A stretch of 64,000 nucleotides of DNA from Sorex araneus (GCF_027595985.1 NC_073302.1:11836890-11900889), one strand, 5' to 3'. Positions 42,245 through 53,078 are shown, counted from the first letter of the stretch. Translations and numbers: made by a program. The notes: generated by a model from the letters alone, not told the origin.

Positions 42245-42414
42245 TTTTTATTTTGGGGGGTCGCACACCTGACAATGCTCAGGGCTTCCTCCTAGTTCTG
42301 TGCTCAGGAGCCCTCCTGATGGGACTTCAGGGACAACAGACAGTGCCGGAGAATAAGCCCGGGTTGGCCACAGGGAAGGCAAACACTTCCTCGCTGTACC
42401 TTTCCTCCTGCTCT
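42245..42414 (-). mobile_element. SorA SINE, diverged
   Basis: GGGTCGCACACCTGACAATGCTCAGGG to CTTTCCTCCTGCTCT. Confidence 0.7.
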
Positions 42415-42950
42415 GAAAAATTTTACTTTTAAGGTCAGTTGATCCGCAATCTTAATTCCATCTACTCCAGAAATCCCCTTTGCACATAATATACACATTC
42501 CTTTGGTGGGGGAGGGGCAGGGAGGCATGTCTTGGGTCTGCTTCCACTTTTTGGTGCAAAGTTGGACTTCCGTGTCCCCTAGCAGACTCGGTCTTGGAGA
42601 CGAGGGGGTCTGCATTTCACAGTCCCTCCTGGGAGGGCAGGAAGCAGGGGCCTGGGAGAAAGAGGCAGCTGGCGCAGAGGTGGGGCTTCTGCTCGCTCTC
42701 TGTAAATGTGGTTGCTTCTAAAGGCCTCCAAACCCAGCCCTTTTATCTTACGGCCAGGGCCTCTTCCTGCCTCTGCTCAGAAAATCCCAGAAGCCTCAGG
42801 GAGACACTGTGGTCTGTGGCTAACAGTAAATTCAAACTCAGGTCTGGGCCCAGGGCTGTGTTCTTACTGTACGTGGGAAGCTCCGGGTTCTTTCTGGAGA
42901 CCGGGCACTGTCAGTCCACCAACAACAAACAGCCGAAACCCCACCACCTA
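42415..42950. other. Single-copy stretch, nothing recognised
   Basis: No convincing repeat or exon. Confidence 0.4.
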
Positions 42951-42954
42951 TGAA

Positions 42955-43305
42955 GTGTGTGTGTGTGCATGCATGCGTATGCGTGTGTGTGCATGCGTAT
43001 GTGTCTCCATGTGCGCATGTATGTGCGTGTGTGCATGTGCATGTATGTGTGCGTGTATGCATATGTGTATATGTGTGCATATGTATGTGAGTATACGCAT
43101 GCACACGTGTGTATACATGTGTATGCATGTGTGCATGTGTGTATGTGTGTGTGCGTGTATGTGAGTGTACACATGTGTATTGTGTATGTGTGTATACATG
43201 TGTATGTGTTTGTGTGCATGTGCATATGTGTATATGTGTGCATGTATCTGTGCATGTGTTTCTGTGTGTGTGCGCTTGTGCGTGTGTGTGCACATGTGTG
43301 TGATG
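42955..43305. repeat. TG-ladder minisatellite
   Basis: Irregular GTGTGCATGTGTATGTGTGTGC-type units for ~350 bp, the complement of the CA vocabulary at 44785. Confidence 0.95.
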
Positions 43306-44784
43306 GGAAGTGCAGAAGAAGATGGGGTGCCCAGGAGGAGAACCCCAGACTTCTGAGGTGGGTTCTTTGGACTGCCAAGGCCCTGGTCATCTTCAGGTTG
43401 CCGGAGGGACCCCCGAGGGTGGATACATTGAGTGTGTGTGGGGTGCGTGGTGGCAGTGGTCAGATTGTTTCCAGGTGTGTCTCTTGGAGACCCTGAAGTA
43501 CCTGTGACCTGAGTCACTCCAGGGAGCGAGGAGAGACAGTCAGGGCTGCGGGCGTGCTGCGGCAGGCCCAGGGCTCCCGGGACGGTGCAGCGCAACGGGT
43601 GAGGAGTCTGGAATACCGAGGGTGATGCCTCCAGCCTGTGGCCTGCCGCTGCCCGGGGGCCCGCCCTGGCCAGTTCCCCAGGAATTCTCCTCTGCCCCCG
43701 GGCCTGACTTCCCCCTCCCCCACTTCGTTCCTTCCGCACACACGTGTCCTCTCTCCATAACAGGATTCCCCTTGGGGCTTCCTGTTCGTCCCTAGAGCAG
43801 GCTCCGATGGCACCTGCTCAGGAAAGCTTGCCCTGCCCCCACCCCGGGAACTAGAGCACTAGAGCCCCGGCTCCTTCTTGGGCATCAGGGACCCGCTCAC
43901 TTGGTGTCATGTCTCAGGGCTGCACTGTCCCTGCTGCTGTTTCTCTTTGTCTGTCTCTGCCACAGACCCCGTTCTCACTAGACTGTGATGACCTTTGCTC
44001 ATCATCGTTGCTTTTCTTGTGGCTTGCCCGTCAGTGCTTCAAACCTTTCACTGAATGCACGGAGGCGAACAGTGACCCTCTCAGTGCAGTAGTTTCTAGA
44101 AAGGGAGTGAGCCCTCCAGCATAGAGGAGCGAGAAAATGCTCACAGACATTTGCCCGCGAGGAGCAAGCACGCACAGAGGGTCCCTTACAGGCCCCCTTC
44201 AATCTCAAGAACTGTGGGTGGACGAAGTCCGGAAGAGGCCAGTGGAGAGGTTGATGGGTTCAGGTTACTCTCAGCCCAGTGCTCGCCATTATTTTCCTCC
44301 CTACACCAGCTTCACTCTCTGGCGGCTCAGTTCCCAGGAGCCAGCAAGGTTCCCTGATGTCATTGTCCTAGTGAGGAAGTGGCCCCTTGAGACTTCTGGG
44401 GACTTTTCCAGATCTCCCAGTTTGCTGATGGTGGGGGCAGGACTGTTGCCGGACTCAGTACCCCCCTTTCACTCCTGCTGCAGGGCACAGCCCACCTCAT
44501 GGGAGTGGGGGTGGGCTGGGAGCACGGGGCCAGGTCCTGGCGGTTGGAGCCACAGGCTGTTCTCCAGTCCCGAGAGCCAGGGACCTGCAGCCTACTGCCA
44601 GCTGAGCCCTTGCAGCCCTGCCCTTCCACTGCCCACAAAGAAACAAAGGACTGTGGCGGGAGGCTGGGGGAGACCACCACGGGGCGTCAGGGTCACAGGC
44701 CAGTGAGAGGGGAATGGACCCCTGCTGTAGCCCGCGAGGGGGAACATGGGCCCAGGGCTAGGAGGCTTCCTGCATATAGTGCCA
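43306..44784. other. GC-rich single-copy stretch
   Basis: No recognisable exon or repeat; open frames are GC-driven. Confidence 0.4.
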
Positions 44785-45490
44785 AACACACATGAACACA
44801 ACATCCACATGCATGCCCACACTGCAAACATGCATACTCACAGCATGTTTGTACACACAGCACACACGTGCACACTCACAGCACACATGCACATATAGGC
44901 ACACTCATAGCACACACGTCCTTACTGCACATACACAGCATACACATGGACACACAACCACATTCACACATGCATACTCACAGCACACACATGCTCTCAC
45001 AGTGCACATATGTATACTCACAGCACACACATGCATACTCACAGCACACACATGCGCTCACAGTGCACATATCCTCTCTGCACACACATGTGCACACCAT
45101 TCACTCAATACACAGCACACACCTGCATACACACATTGCACACACATGCCCCCACCCTCACAACATGCACACACGCACCCTCAGCACATACACATGCACA
45201 TACTCATGGCACACGTCTGCACACACTGCCTCCTGACAGACACATGCACACACTCACTGCACACACCTACACACACCCTCATAATATGCACATGCATGTC
45301 CTCAGCATGTGCACACTCACATAAGCATGCACACACCCACAGTGCACACATTCACGTGCACACACTCAGCACACCTGAGCACACACTCACAGCTCAGGCA
45401 TGTAGACCCTTTCACAGGACGCACCCTTGCATACATGCACATACAGGCACACAGTGCACCCCCACAGCACAGGTGTGTACACCATCCGTA
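44785..45490. repeat. CA-ladder minisatellite, ~700 bp
   Basis: CACACATGCACACTCACAGCA-like units of variable length (~18-30 bp). The 312-codon His/Thr-rich frame is an artefact. Confidence 0.95.
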
Positions 45491-45599
45491 GCACTGACCA
45501 GCAGGTGTGCCCATGTTCCAGCCTGGCAGCGAGCTCACGGGCAGACACTGCCTCACACTGGGCCGCGCAGCCGCACTCCTGAACAGTCGCTGAGCTTTT

Positions 45600-45955
45600 C
45601 CAGTGAGTGGAGACTGGGCTTGTGGAAGGAGACTGGCCTGTGGGAGGAGACTGAGCTTATGGGTGGAGCCTGGGCTTGTGGGAGAAGACTGAGTTTGTGG
45701 GTGGAGCCTGGGCTTGTGGGAGGAGACTGAGGTTATGGGTGTAGCCTGGGTTTGTGGGTGGGTGGAACTTGTGGGCTTGTGTGAGGAGATTGAGCCTGTG
45801 GGTGGAGCCTGAGCTTGTGGGTGGAGCCTGGCCTTGTGGGAGGAGACTGAGCTTGTGGGTGGAGCCTGGGCTTGTGGGGGGTGGAGGCTTGACTTATGGG
45901 TGAAGCCTGGACTTGTGGGAGAAGACTGGGTTTGTGGGGGGCTTGAAGTGGGGCT
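45600..45955. repeat. 18-bp minisatellite with two alternating unit types
   Basis: Units of TGTGGGTGGAGCCTGGGCT and TGTGGGAGGAGACTGAGCT alternate in varied order, about 18-20 copies, giving a partial 36-bp higher-order period. Confidence 0.95.
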
Positions 45956-45985
45956 CAGAAACCTGTCCAGGAGATAAAATTATGG

Positions 45986-45987
45986 GT

Positions 45988-46041
<54 letters not shown>
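45986..46041. repeat. (GT)n microsatellite
   Basis: About 27 GT units. Confidence 0.97.
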
Positions 46042-46043
<2 letters not shown>

Positions 46044-46061
46044 TGTCTTGAGTGGTGTAAT

Positions 46062-46140
46062 GAGTTGTCCAAGGCATCACACAGCTAATTAAATAGCTGA
46101 GTTGGACAAAGAACTCAGGATTCCTGCCTCCCCAATTTCT
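46062..46140 (+). mobile_element. MIR fragment
   Basis: GAGTTGTCCAAGGCATCACACAGCTAATTAAATAGCTGAG ... AACTCAGGATTCCTGCCTC follows the MIR core and 3' part. Confidence 0.75.
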
Positions 46141-46295
46141 GATTTGGATAGATAAAGGGACTCTGTGGGAGTGAACCCTGCAGTGAAACTTCTTTGGGGA
46201 GGGTGATGATGGAGCCCAGGGTCCCACACAAGTAAGGAAACAGATCTACTGAGCTGTAGTCCTAGCTCCCAGCTACTTCTTTTGTTTTTTATCTC

Positions 46296-46459
46296 TTGTT
46301 TTGGAGCAACACTGGGCGGTGCTCAGGGCTTACTCCTGGCTCTGCGCTCAGGAATCACTCCTGGAGGTGCTTGGAGGAGACCGTATCGGGTGCTGGGGAT
46401 TGTACCTGGGTATGCTGCGTGCCAGGCAAGTGCCTCACTGTACCGTAACTCCAGCCCTC
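46296..46459 (-). mobile_element. SorA SINE
   Basis: GGAGCAACACTGGGCGGTGCTCAGGG to CCGTAACTCCAGCCC. Confidence 0.82.
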
Positions 46460-46513
46460 TCCAGTGATTTCTCAAGGACAATCATCAGGATGTCAATTGG
46501 AGCCCGGTGGATT

Positions 46514-46688
46514 TTTTCTTTTTTGCTTTTTTTTGGGGGGGAGTCACACCCAGCGATGCACAGGGGTTACTCCTGGCAGAGGTTACTCAGAATTACCCCT
46601 GGCAGGATGCACAGCGGTTACTCAGAATTACTCCTGGTGGTGCTCGGAGAACCGTCTGGGTTGCTGGGAATTGAACCTGGGTTGGAAT
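46514..46688 (-). mobile_element. SorA SINE with internal tandem duplication
   Basis: GATGCACAG-GGTTACTC ... AGAATTAC-CCTGGCAG occurs twice (46553-46605 and 46607-46640). The head is lost after GAATTGAACCTGGGTTGG. Confidence 0.85.
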
Positions 46689-46900
46689 TGAACCTGACGG
46701 AATATTAGAGTGCAGTATTGAGGCATTCTGGCTTGCCCCAGTGCATTACTGCATGAATACAGCCTCAGTACAGAGGAGGGGGAATGAAATGGACAACTGA
46801 AGAATTGCAGACACATTTCTCTGGGGCAAGTGCAGCTGTGTTGAAGTAGACAGCAGAGACGCAAGTAAGGATACAGTGAAAACAAATTTTATACTTGAAA

Positions 46901-46977
46901 TTTTTTTTTGGGGGATCAAACTCAGACTCCCACTTGCAAAACATATGCTCTAGCCCTTTCAGTCACCTCTCAGACCT
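46901..46977 (-). mobile_element. SINE fragment
   Basis: T-run, GGGGATCAAACTCAGACTCCC, CACTTGCAAAACATATGCTC; much shortened. Confidence 0.55.
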
Positions 46978-47006
46978 CAAAGAATCAATAGAATTAGAAA
47001 ATATTG

Positions 47007-47181
47007 GGCGGCCGGAGGAGGAATAGTACAGCAGGTGGGGTGCTTGCCTGGAACATGGCTGGCCTGCATTTGATCCCTGGGACCCCATATGATTTCCTGA
47101 GCACCACCAGACTAATTTGTGAGTGCAGAACCAGGAATAACACCCGAGCATTGCCAGGTGTGGCCCAAAACAAGAACAAAA
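47007..47181 (+). mobile_element. SorA SINE with target-site duplication
   Basis: TAGAAAATATT occurs at ~46995 and ~47182, bracketing the element. Confidence 0.85.
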
Positions 47182-47193
47182 AATAGAAAATAT

Positions 47194-47325
47194 TAGTGCT
47201 GGAGAGACAGTATAACAGGCAAGGTACTTGCCTTGCATTCAGCTGACCCTAGTTCAATCCCCTTCACCCTATATGATCCCTGAGCATCACCAACCTCTGG
47301 GTGTAGCCCCCAAACCAAATCCAAG
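47194..47325 (+). mobile_element. SorA-related SINE, shortened
   Basis: GTGCTGGAGAGACAGTATAACAGG head; AGTTCAATCCCC B-box; GGGTGTAGCCCCCAAA tail. Directly follows the previous copy. Confidence 0.75.
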
Positions 47326-47417
47326 AACAAAGAAAGAGAAAGGAAAAAAGATCTTTCCTTTGATTTGACCCTTATGGTATTTGTTGTTCCTTTTACAAGA
47401 TCACCCATTTTTCCATT

Positions 47418-47560
47418 TTATATCTTCAGAAATCCCAGAGAGGTAGAGATAATTTCCCTGGTTTTGTAGATAAGATAAGGCCCTGAGAGTTAGAGATTGT
47501 TTTCTTCCCTCAAGGTCACACAGCTTGTGGAACAAGGACAGGCTGAACCTAGACTGACAC
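47418..47560 (+). mobile_element. MIR
   Basis: GTAGATAAGATAAGGCCCTGAG, CCTCAAGGTCACACAGCTTGTGGAAC, AGGCTGAACCTAGACTG: the MIR core in order. Confidence 0.82.
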
Positions 47561-47599
47561 CGGGCTGATTTTACTATGCATTAGCTGGTGGAGTAGGTC

Positions 47600-47752
47600 A
47601 GGCCTAACCCTGTGGTGCTCAGGGCTAACTCCTAACTGTGAGCTACAGGATCATTCCTGGCTGGCTCTGGGGAACATATGTGGTACCAGGGATCCAACCT
47701 GGGTTGACCGCATAAGACAAGTGCCTTACCTTCTGTACTATCTCTCCAACCC
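47600..47752 (-). mobile_element. SorA SINE, diverged
   Basis: GCCTAACCCTGTGGTGCTCAGGG to CTATCTCTCCAACC. Confidence 0.72.
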
Positions 47753-47771
47753 TCTACTGTGTATTTTGTTT

Positions 47772-47956
47772 CTATTTTTTTTGTTTGCTTGTTTGTTTTG
47801 GGGGGGGGAGTCACACTTGGCATTCTGGGCATCCACCATAGGTTCTGCTCAGGGGTTGATCTTAGCAATGCTCAGGAAATCATGTGCGACCTGGGATCAA
47901 ACCTGGATTTCCTATGTGCAAACCACACACTCAGCTTCTTGAACTCTCTCTGGCCT
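47772..47956 (-). mobile_element. SINE, diverged variant
   Basis: T/G tail, GAGTCACACTTGGCATTC, GGGATCAAACCTGG, CTCTCTCTGGCCT. Confidence 0.65.
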
Positions 47957-47973
47957 CACTAAATGTATTTCTA

Positions 47974-48146
47974 GGGGCTGGAGAGACTGTATAGTGGATA
48001 GGGCACGTGCCTCGGATGCAGCAGACCTGGGGTTGATCCCCAGCACCCCCTGTGGTCCCCTGAACCCAACTGGAAGTGATCCCTGAGCTCAGAATTAAGA
48101 GTAAATACTGAGCACTACGGGGTGTGGTCCCCAAACAAGCCAAATT
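47974..48146 (+). mobile_element. SorA SINE, moderately diverged
   Basis: GGGGCTGGAGAGACTGTATAGTGG head; GGTTGATCCCC B-box; GGGGTGTGGTCCCCAAAC tail. Confidence 0.8.
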
Positions 48147-48179
48147 TGTGTTTCTAAAGTCTAAAGACCGATAGGAGCT

Positions 48180-48322
48180 TTGTTTGTTTGGGGGCCATCC
48201 CTGGTGGTACTCAGGGATCATTCATGATGGTGCTCAGGGGGCCACATGTGGTACTGAGGACTGAGCCTGAGTTAGTTGCATGCAAGGCCAGTGCCTGTGC
48301 CCCTGTACTAGCTCTCAGGTCC
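48180..48322 (-). mobile_element. SINE, diverged variant
   Basis: GGGGGCCATCCCTGGTGGTACTCAGGG to CTAGCTCTCAGGTCC. Confidence 0.65.
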
Positions 48323-48659
48323 TGTATCTGAACTCGTGAAAAGACCCAGGTATTAGCTTGCTTATATTCTGGTTTTATGCTTCTAGACTTTATTTACAAA
48401 CTAGGTAAGACATTCTCATGGATATAAAAGTATATAAGGGTTTATAGGAATATTCTGCCCCTCCCCCCTCATCCTCTCCTCTCTCCTAGAAGAATTTCTG
48501 GGATGTTCTGTAGAGAATGGGGGTGGGGTGGGGTTGGTCTCTACATCAAACGTCAGAAGGCAGCCAAGTACAGAAGTAAGATTCTCCCAGTGTCCGCCCA
48601 AACAGAGCCCCTGGCAGCTGCTTGCTCCCACAAGCCAAAATCACCCCCATGCCCCCAGT
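48323..48659. other. Single-copy stretch, nothing recognised
   Basis: AT-rich left half; no gene seen. Confidence 0.35.
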
Positions 48660-48845
48660 CAGACTCCACCGTCTAGGGACAAACCTCACTGAGATATTAA
48701 TCTGCTAAAATTTGCGAATGCGTGTTTTGTGACTGAAATCTTCAGGCTTTCTCAGGGTCGGGATGGGCTACCTCCCTCCACCTCCCTGTACTTCCAGAAC
48801 CCCCATACTCCAAAGCTGCCAGCCAGTTGAAAAAAGCTACTCCTG

Positions 48846-49034
48846 GGGCTGGAGCGATAGCACAGCGGGTAGGGCGTTTGCCTTGCACACGGCCGACCTG
48901 GGTTCGATCTCCAGCATTCCATATGGTCCCCTGGGTACTGCCAGGAGTAATTCCCGAGTGCAAAGCCAGGAGTAACCCCTGTGCATTGCCGGGAGTGACC
49001 CAAAAAGCCAAAAAACAAAACAAAACAAAAGAAC
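48846..49034 (+). mobile_element. SorA SINE, young
   Basis: Sense, near-consensus, (AAAAC)n tail. Flanked by imperfect GCTACTCC / ACTACTCC. Confidence 0.93.
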
Positions 49035-49132
49035 AACTACTCCAGCTGTTACTTCCCAATAAAAATACTAAACGCCCTGCACAAACATGATGACCCCTTA
49101 GTACCTGTATTGCAAACCATAATGCACAAAAG

Positions 49133-49135
<3 letters not shown>

Positions 49136-49170
<35 letters not shown>

Positions 49171-49243
49171 CATATAGAGAGACACAGAGAGAGAGACAGA
49201 GAGAGAGAGCGCGCACTGTATTGCAAACCATAATGCACAAAAG

Positions 49244-49281
<38 letters not shown>

Positions 49282-49296
49282 CATATAGAGAGACAC

Positions 49297-49365
<69 letters not shown>

Positions 49366-49390
49366 CGGGGAGGGGGGAGAGAGAGAAAAA
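49136..49390. repeat. (GA)n / GACAGA microsatellite in L1 3' UTR
   Basis: Two rounds of GAGACAGAGACAGAGAGACAG, with a CATATAGAGAGACAC marker in each, then a pure (GA)n run. Confidence 0.95.
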
Positions 49391-49617
49391 ACAAAGGTGC
49401 CTGCAATAGAGGCAGGACGGGGGTGGAGGATACTAAGGGGGTGGTGGGAGGGAAACTGGGGACATTAGTGGTGGCAAATATACACTGGTAGAGGGATGGG
49501 TGTTGGAACATTGTATGACTGAAATGGAATCATGCATAGCTTTGTGGTGGTCTATCTCATGGTGATTCAATTAAAAAGAGAGAGAGGTATAAGGTTCCGT
49601 TTTAGTTGTGCTAAAAC

Positions 49618-49708
49618 AGGGAACCATATGGGGTGTTGGGGATCAAATCTGGGTCAGCCGTGTGCAAGGAGGCAAGTGCCCTACTTGCTATACTATCTTT
49701 CTGACCCC
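49618..49708 (-). mobile_element. SorA SINE, head half only
   Basis: GGGAACCATATGGGGTGTTGGGGATCAAATC to ACTATCTTTCTGACCCC. Confidence 0.7.
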
Positions 49709-49780
49709 AGCAATTATAATTCTTATAAAAGGAGCCAGGCACATTAAAATCTATTGAATTCTGCCCTTAAAACTTAGGCA

Positions 49781-49962
49781 TGGGACCAGAGCGATAATAC
49801 AATGGGTAGAGCATTTGCCTTGCACACAGCTGACCTGGGTTCAATCCCTGGCATCCCATATGGTCCCCCAAGCACCGCCAGGAGTAATTCCTGAGTGCAG
49901 AGCCAGGAGTAACGCCTGAGCATTGCTGGGTGTTACACCAAAAAGAAAAATAAACAAAACAA
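49781..49962 (+). mobile_element. SorA SINE with perfect target-site duplication
   Basis: AAAACTTAGGCA at 49769-49780 and 49963-49974. Confidence 0.96.
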
Positions 49963-50015
49963 AAAACTTAGGCACATGAAAATGGCGACAGATGAATAAG
50001 AATCTCTCCAAAATA

Positions 50016-50575
50016 GAGATGAAGTCATGAAATTTGCTTATAAATGGATAGACATGGAGAGTATCATGCTAAGTGAAATGAGTCAGAAAGAGAGGGACTG
50101 ACATAGAAGGACTTCACTCATTTGTGGAGTATAGAATAACATCACATGAGGCTGATACACAAGGACAGTAGATACAAGGGCCAGGAGGATTGCCCCATAG
50201 CTGGAAGATTGTTTCATGAGCGGAGGGGAGAAGGCAGATGGAATAGAGAAGGGATCACTAAGAAAATGATGGCTGGAGGAACCAGTTGGGATGGAAGATG
50301 CATGCTGAAAGTAGATAATGTAACAAACATGATGACCTCTCAGTGTCTGTGTTGCAAGCCATAATGCCCCCAAATAGAGAGAGATTATGGGGAATATTGT
50401 CTGCCATGGAGGCGGGGGAGGGTCGGAAAAGGGGGGTATACCTGGGATCTTGGTGGTGGGGAATGTGCACTGGTGGATGGATGGGTGTTTGATCATTGTG
50501 AGATTGTAACCCAAACATGAAAGCTTGTAACTATCTCACAGTGATTCAATGAAATTAAAAAAAAATAAATAAAGA
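50016..50575 (+). mobile_element. 5'-truncated L1 with perfect 18-bp target-site duplication
   Basis: AAGAATCTCTCCAAAATA at 49998-50015 and 50576-50593. 560 bp, 3' UTR only (CTAAGTGAAATGAGTCAG ... GTGATTCAATGAAATTAAAA, A-rich tail). No inversion, short purine run only. A good reference for the L1 3' end in this genome; recent. Confidence 0.96.
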
Positions 50576-51115
50576 AAGAATCTCTCCAAAATAAATGACT
50601 GTCCAGTAACAACTGTGTGTAAAACTGGATCTTGCTGTTCCCGAAAGTGAAGACTCTGAACATCGTTCCCTTAGGTCTGTTGCAGGTAGTGCTTCTTTAG
50701 GAAATAATGCAACCTAAGAAGAGATTTCCTCACCCTGCTATAACCCAAAGGCATGAAGACCGCTTTGCAGGATTAAAATACAAACCCTGTTATTGTTTTT
50801 TATATCCTACAAATGAATGCAGTCATTTTATATCTGTCCCTCTCCTGCTGACTCATTTCACTCAGCAGGACACTCGTCATGTATCCAAGACGAATGTCCA
50901 AGGCCAGGAAAAACAGGGGCCAGGAGGACTGGTCAATGGTTGGAAGCCTGCCACGAGTGTGTGTGGGGGCGGAGGGCAGTTAGGATGGAGCAGGGACCAG
51001 TATGACATAATTGTTGGAAATGATCGCTCTGGACACAAGCTGAGTGTTGAAAGTAGGTAAGGGGATATTCCTGATAAGCTTTTTAGTATCAATATTGCAA
51101 ACCACAGTGCCCAAA

Positions 51116-51132
51116 AGGAGAGAGAGGAGAGG

Positions 51133-51222
<90 letters not shown>

Positions 51223-51252
51223 GGAGGGAGGGAGAGAGAGAGAGAGAGAAGT
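51116..51252. repeat. (GA)n microsatellite in L1 3' UTR
   Basis: About 130 bp, following GCAAACCACAGTGCCCAAAAGG. Confidence 0.97.
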
Positions 51253-51258
51253 GCCTGT

Positions 51259-51436
51259 TGGGGCTGGAGCGATAGCACAGCAGGGAGGGCATTTGCCTTG
51301 CATGCCGCCGACCCAGGTTTGAATCCCAGCATCCCCTATGGTCCCCTGAGCACTGCCAGGAGTAATTCCTGAGTGAAGAGCTGGGAGTAACCCCTGTGCA
51401 TCGCTGGGTGTGACCCAAAAAGCAAAAAAAAAAAAA
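51259..51436 (+). mobile_element. SorA SINE nested in L1
   Basis: Sense. AGTGCCTG before (51250) and after (51437). Confidence 0.95.
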
Positions 51437-51816
51437 AAGTGCCTGCCATAGAGGCAGGCACGAGGTGGTGGAGAGTGGGGGTGCTGGGAGGGACCCCGGG
51501 GACACTGGTGGAGGGATGGGTGTTGGAACACTGTATGACTGAAATTCAATCATGAACGGCTTTCTAAGGGTCTACCTCACAGTGATTTAATTAAAAAGTT
51601 AAAAATAAAATAAAATAAAATAAAATTAGCCACAAGGAAGACTGTGATTGTGCTGGAGAAAGAGGAATGGTTTCTGGGATGGGCAACAAAGCTTGATTTC
51701 TCTACCTGGGCTGTAAGTCACATGTCCTTGTCAACCTTATTGGGCTACATATTTGTTTTGTATGGCTTTGGCATCTGTTTCTTCATTTGTTTTTCAATAA
51801 AATTGTTTTAGATTTT

Positions 51817-52010
51817 ATTTTTTGTTTTTGTTTTTCTTTTTTTTTTTGCTTTTTGGGTCACACCTGGCGATGCACAGGGGTTACTCCTGGCTCTGCACTC
51901 AGGAATTACTCCTGGAGGTGCTCAAAGGACCATAGGGGATGCTGGGAATCGAACTTGAGTTGGCCGCGTGCAAGGCAGATGCCCTACCCGCTGTGCTATC
52001 ACTCCAGCCC
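51817..52010 (-). mobile_element. SorA SINE with target-site duplication
   Basis: AATTGTTTTAGATTTT at 51801-51816 and AATTGTCTTAGATTTT at 52011-52026 (one mismatch). Confidence 0.95.
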
Positions 52011-52059
52011 AATTGTCTTAGATTTTAAAAAGTCAAAAATATATTTCACTAGAAAACTA

Positions 52060-52310
52060 GAAAAAAAAGGAATATGCATGATAACTTTTCCATATCTGTA
52101 TTGCAAATCATGAGAGAGACAGAGAGAGAAGAAAAGTGCCTGCCATAGAGGTGGGGGTGAGGGAAACTGGGAACATTATTGGTGGGAAATGTACACTGGT
52201 GAAGGGATGGTTGTTGGAACATTATATGATGAATCCCAATCATGAACAACTTTGGAACTGTGTATCTCACTGTGATTCAATTAAAAACTAAAGATAAAAA
52301 AAAACAATAA
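52060..52310 (+). mobile_element. L1 3' end, 5'-truncated
   Basis: CTGTATTGCAAATCATGAGAGAG, TGCCTGCCATAGAGGTGG, GAAATGTACACTGGTGAAGGGATGG, GTGATTCAATTAAAAAC. Its purine run is short (~25 bp). Confidence 0.88.
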
Positions 52311-52392
52311 AACAAATCCTGAGCTCTTTGGAGAGGAGAAACTGAGGCACCACCCAGAGGCAGACTGCCGAGGCCCCAGGGAAGGGTGGGTG

Positions 52393-52695
52393 CCTCAGAA
52401 AAGAAGAAGCCACAGAAGAGTCTGGGCGTATGAAGAGATCATCAACCGACAACAGTGCCGGGGATGAGATTACGAGATCTTCAACAACACAAGCGTTTCC
52501 TGTGACAACACCGAGACTCATGCTCACATAGGTAAAAGCCCAGGAGATAAGCTTTTGGAAGAACTGTACGGAGGCTCCCACCCCATCCAGGACTGGCTCT
52601 TCAAGCCCATGTTCTCCCTGAAAGGTATCTCACTTGCTCGTCTCTGTCTCTTTCTTGCAGTTGCCACTCGGGAGAAGCCCGTGGTCTCTCTTTGA
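52393..52695 (+). other. Nearly open frame of unknown origin
   Basis: One register runs from 52393 to a TGA at 52693-52695 with a single internal TGA (52465-52467), about 100 codons. Composition is protein-like and includes an EEIINRQQC motif, NNTS and a tail with HPIQDWLFKPMF. A pyrimidine-rich acceptor-like site (CTCTTTCTTGCAG) is at ~52648-52660. It lies next to LTR-like DNA. I do not recognise the protein; a retroelement or retrocopy remnant is possible. Confidence 0.3.
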
Positions 52696-52726
52696 CGTTT
52701 TCTTCCTCTCTTTTTCTCCCCTCATG

Positions 52727-52889
52727 ATTTTTTTTTTTGGGGGGGGTCACACCCGACGATGCTCAGGGGTTACTCCTGGCTCTGCACTCAGGAATTACTC
52801 CTGGCGGTGCTCGGGGGACCATATGGGATGCTGGGAATCGAACCCGGCTCAGCAGCGTGCCCCCCCCACCCATTATTGCTCCAGCCCCT
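52727..52889 (-). mobile_element. SorA SINE, head shortened
   Basis: CTCCCCTCATG at 52716-52726 and CTCCTCTCATG at 52890-52900. The GCAAGGCAAACGCC segment of the head is replaced by a C-run. Confidence 0.9.
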
Positions 52890-52920
52890 CTCCTCTCATG
52901 TCTTTCTGCTTTGTTTTATT

Positions 52921-53078
52921 TATGTTTGGGTCCCACCTGGTGGTGCTCAGGGTTTTCTCCTGGCTGCACTCAGGAATCACGCCTGGTGGGCTTCTGAGGA
53001 CCTCATGATGCTGGAATCTAACCCAGGCTGGCTGCGTGCAAAGCAAGTGTCCTACCCGCTGTACTGTCACTCCAGCCC
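52921..53078 (-). mobile_element. SorA SINE
   Basis: GGGTCCCACCTGGTGGTGCTCAGGG to CTGTCACTCCAGCCC. Confidence 0.8.

Larger units (their letters stand above)
48660..49578 (+). mobile_element. L1 3' end with internal 111-bp duplication and nested SINE
   Basis: Left part resembles the 5' side of type-C copies (CTGAAATCTTCAGG ... TTCCAGAACCCCC). Then GATGACCCCTTAGTACCTG, GCAAACCATAATGC, GGAACATTGTATGACTGAAATGG and GTGATTCAATTAAAAAG. The block CTGTATTGCAAACCATAATGC... starts at 49105 and again at 49216. Confidence 0.78.
50790..51605 (+). mobile_element. L1 3' end with 5' inversion
   Basis: 50790-~50885 is antisense (TTTTTTATATCCTACAAATGAATGCA, GACTCATTTCACTCAGCAGG), the reverse of 20255-20330. 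From ~50895 the element continues in sense (CAGGGGCCAGGAGGACTGGTC ... GGAACACTGTATGACTGAAATTC, GTGATTTAATTAAAAAG, (AAAAT)n). Same geometry as 13612-14097. Nested SINE at 51259. Confidence 0.85.

Noticed and set aside
44792..45730. 312-codon His/Thr-rich frame
   Set aside because: Translation of the CA ladder and the 18-bp minisatellite.
48846..49034. tRNA gene suggested by A-box and B-box motifs in SINE heads
   Set aside because: The head does not fold as a full tRNA and is followed by the SINE body and poly(A). It is a tRNA-derived SINE promoter.
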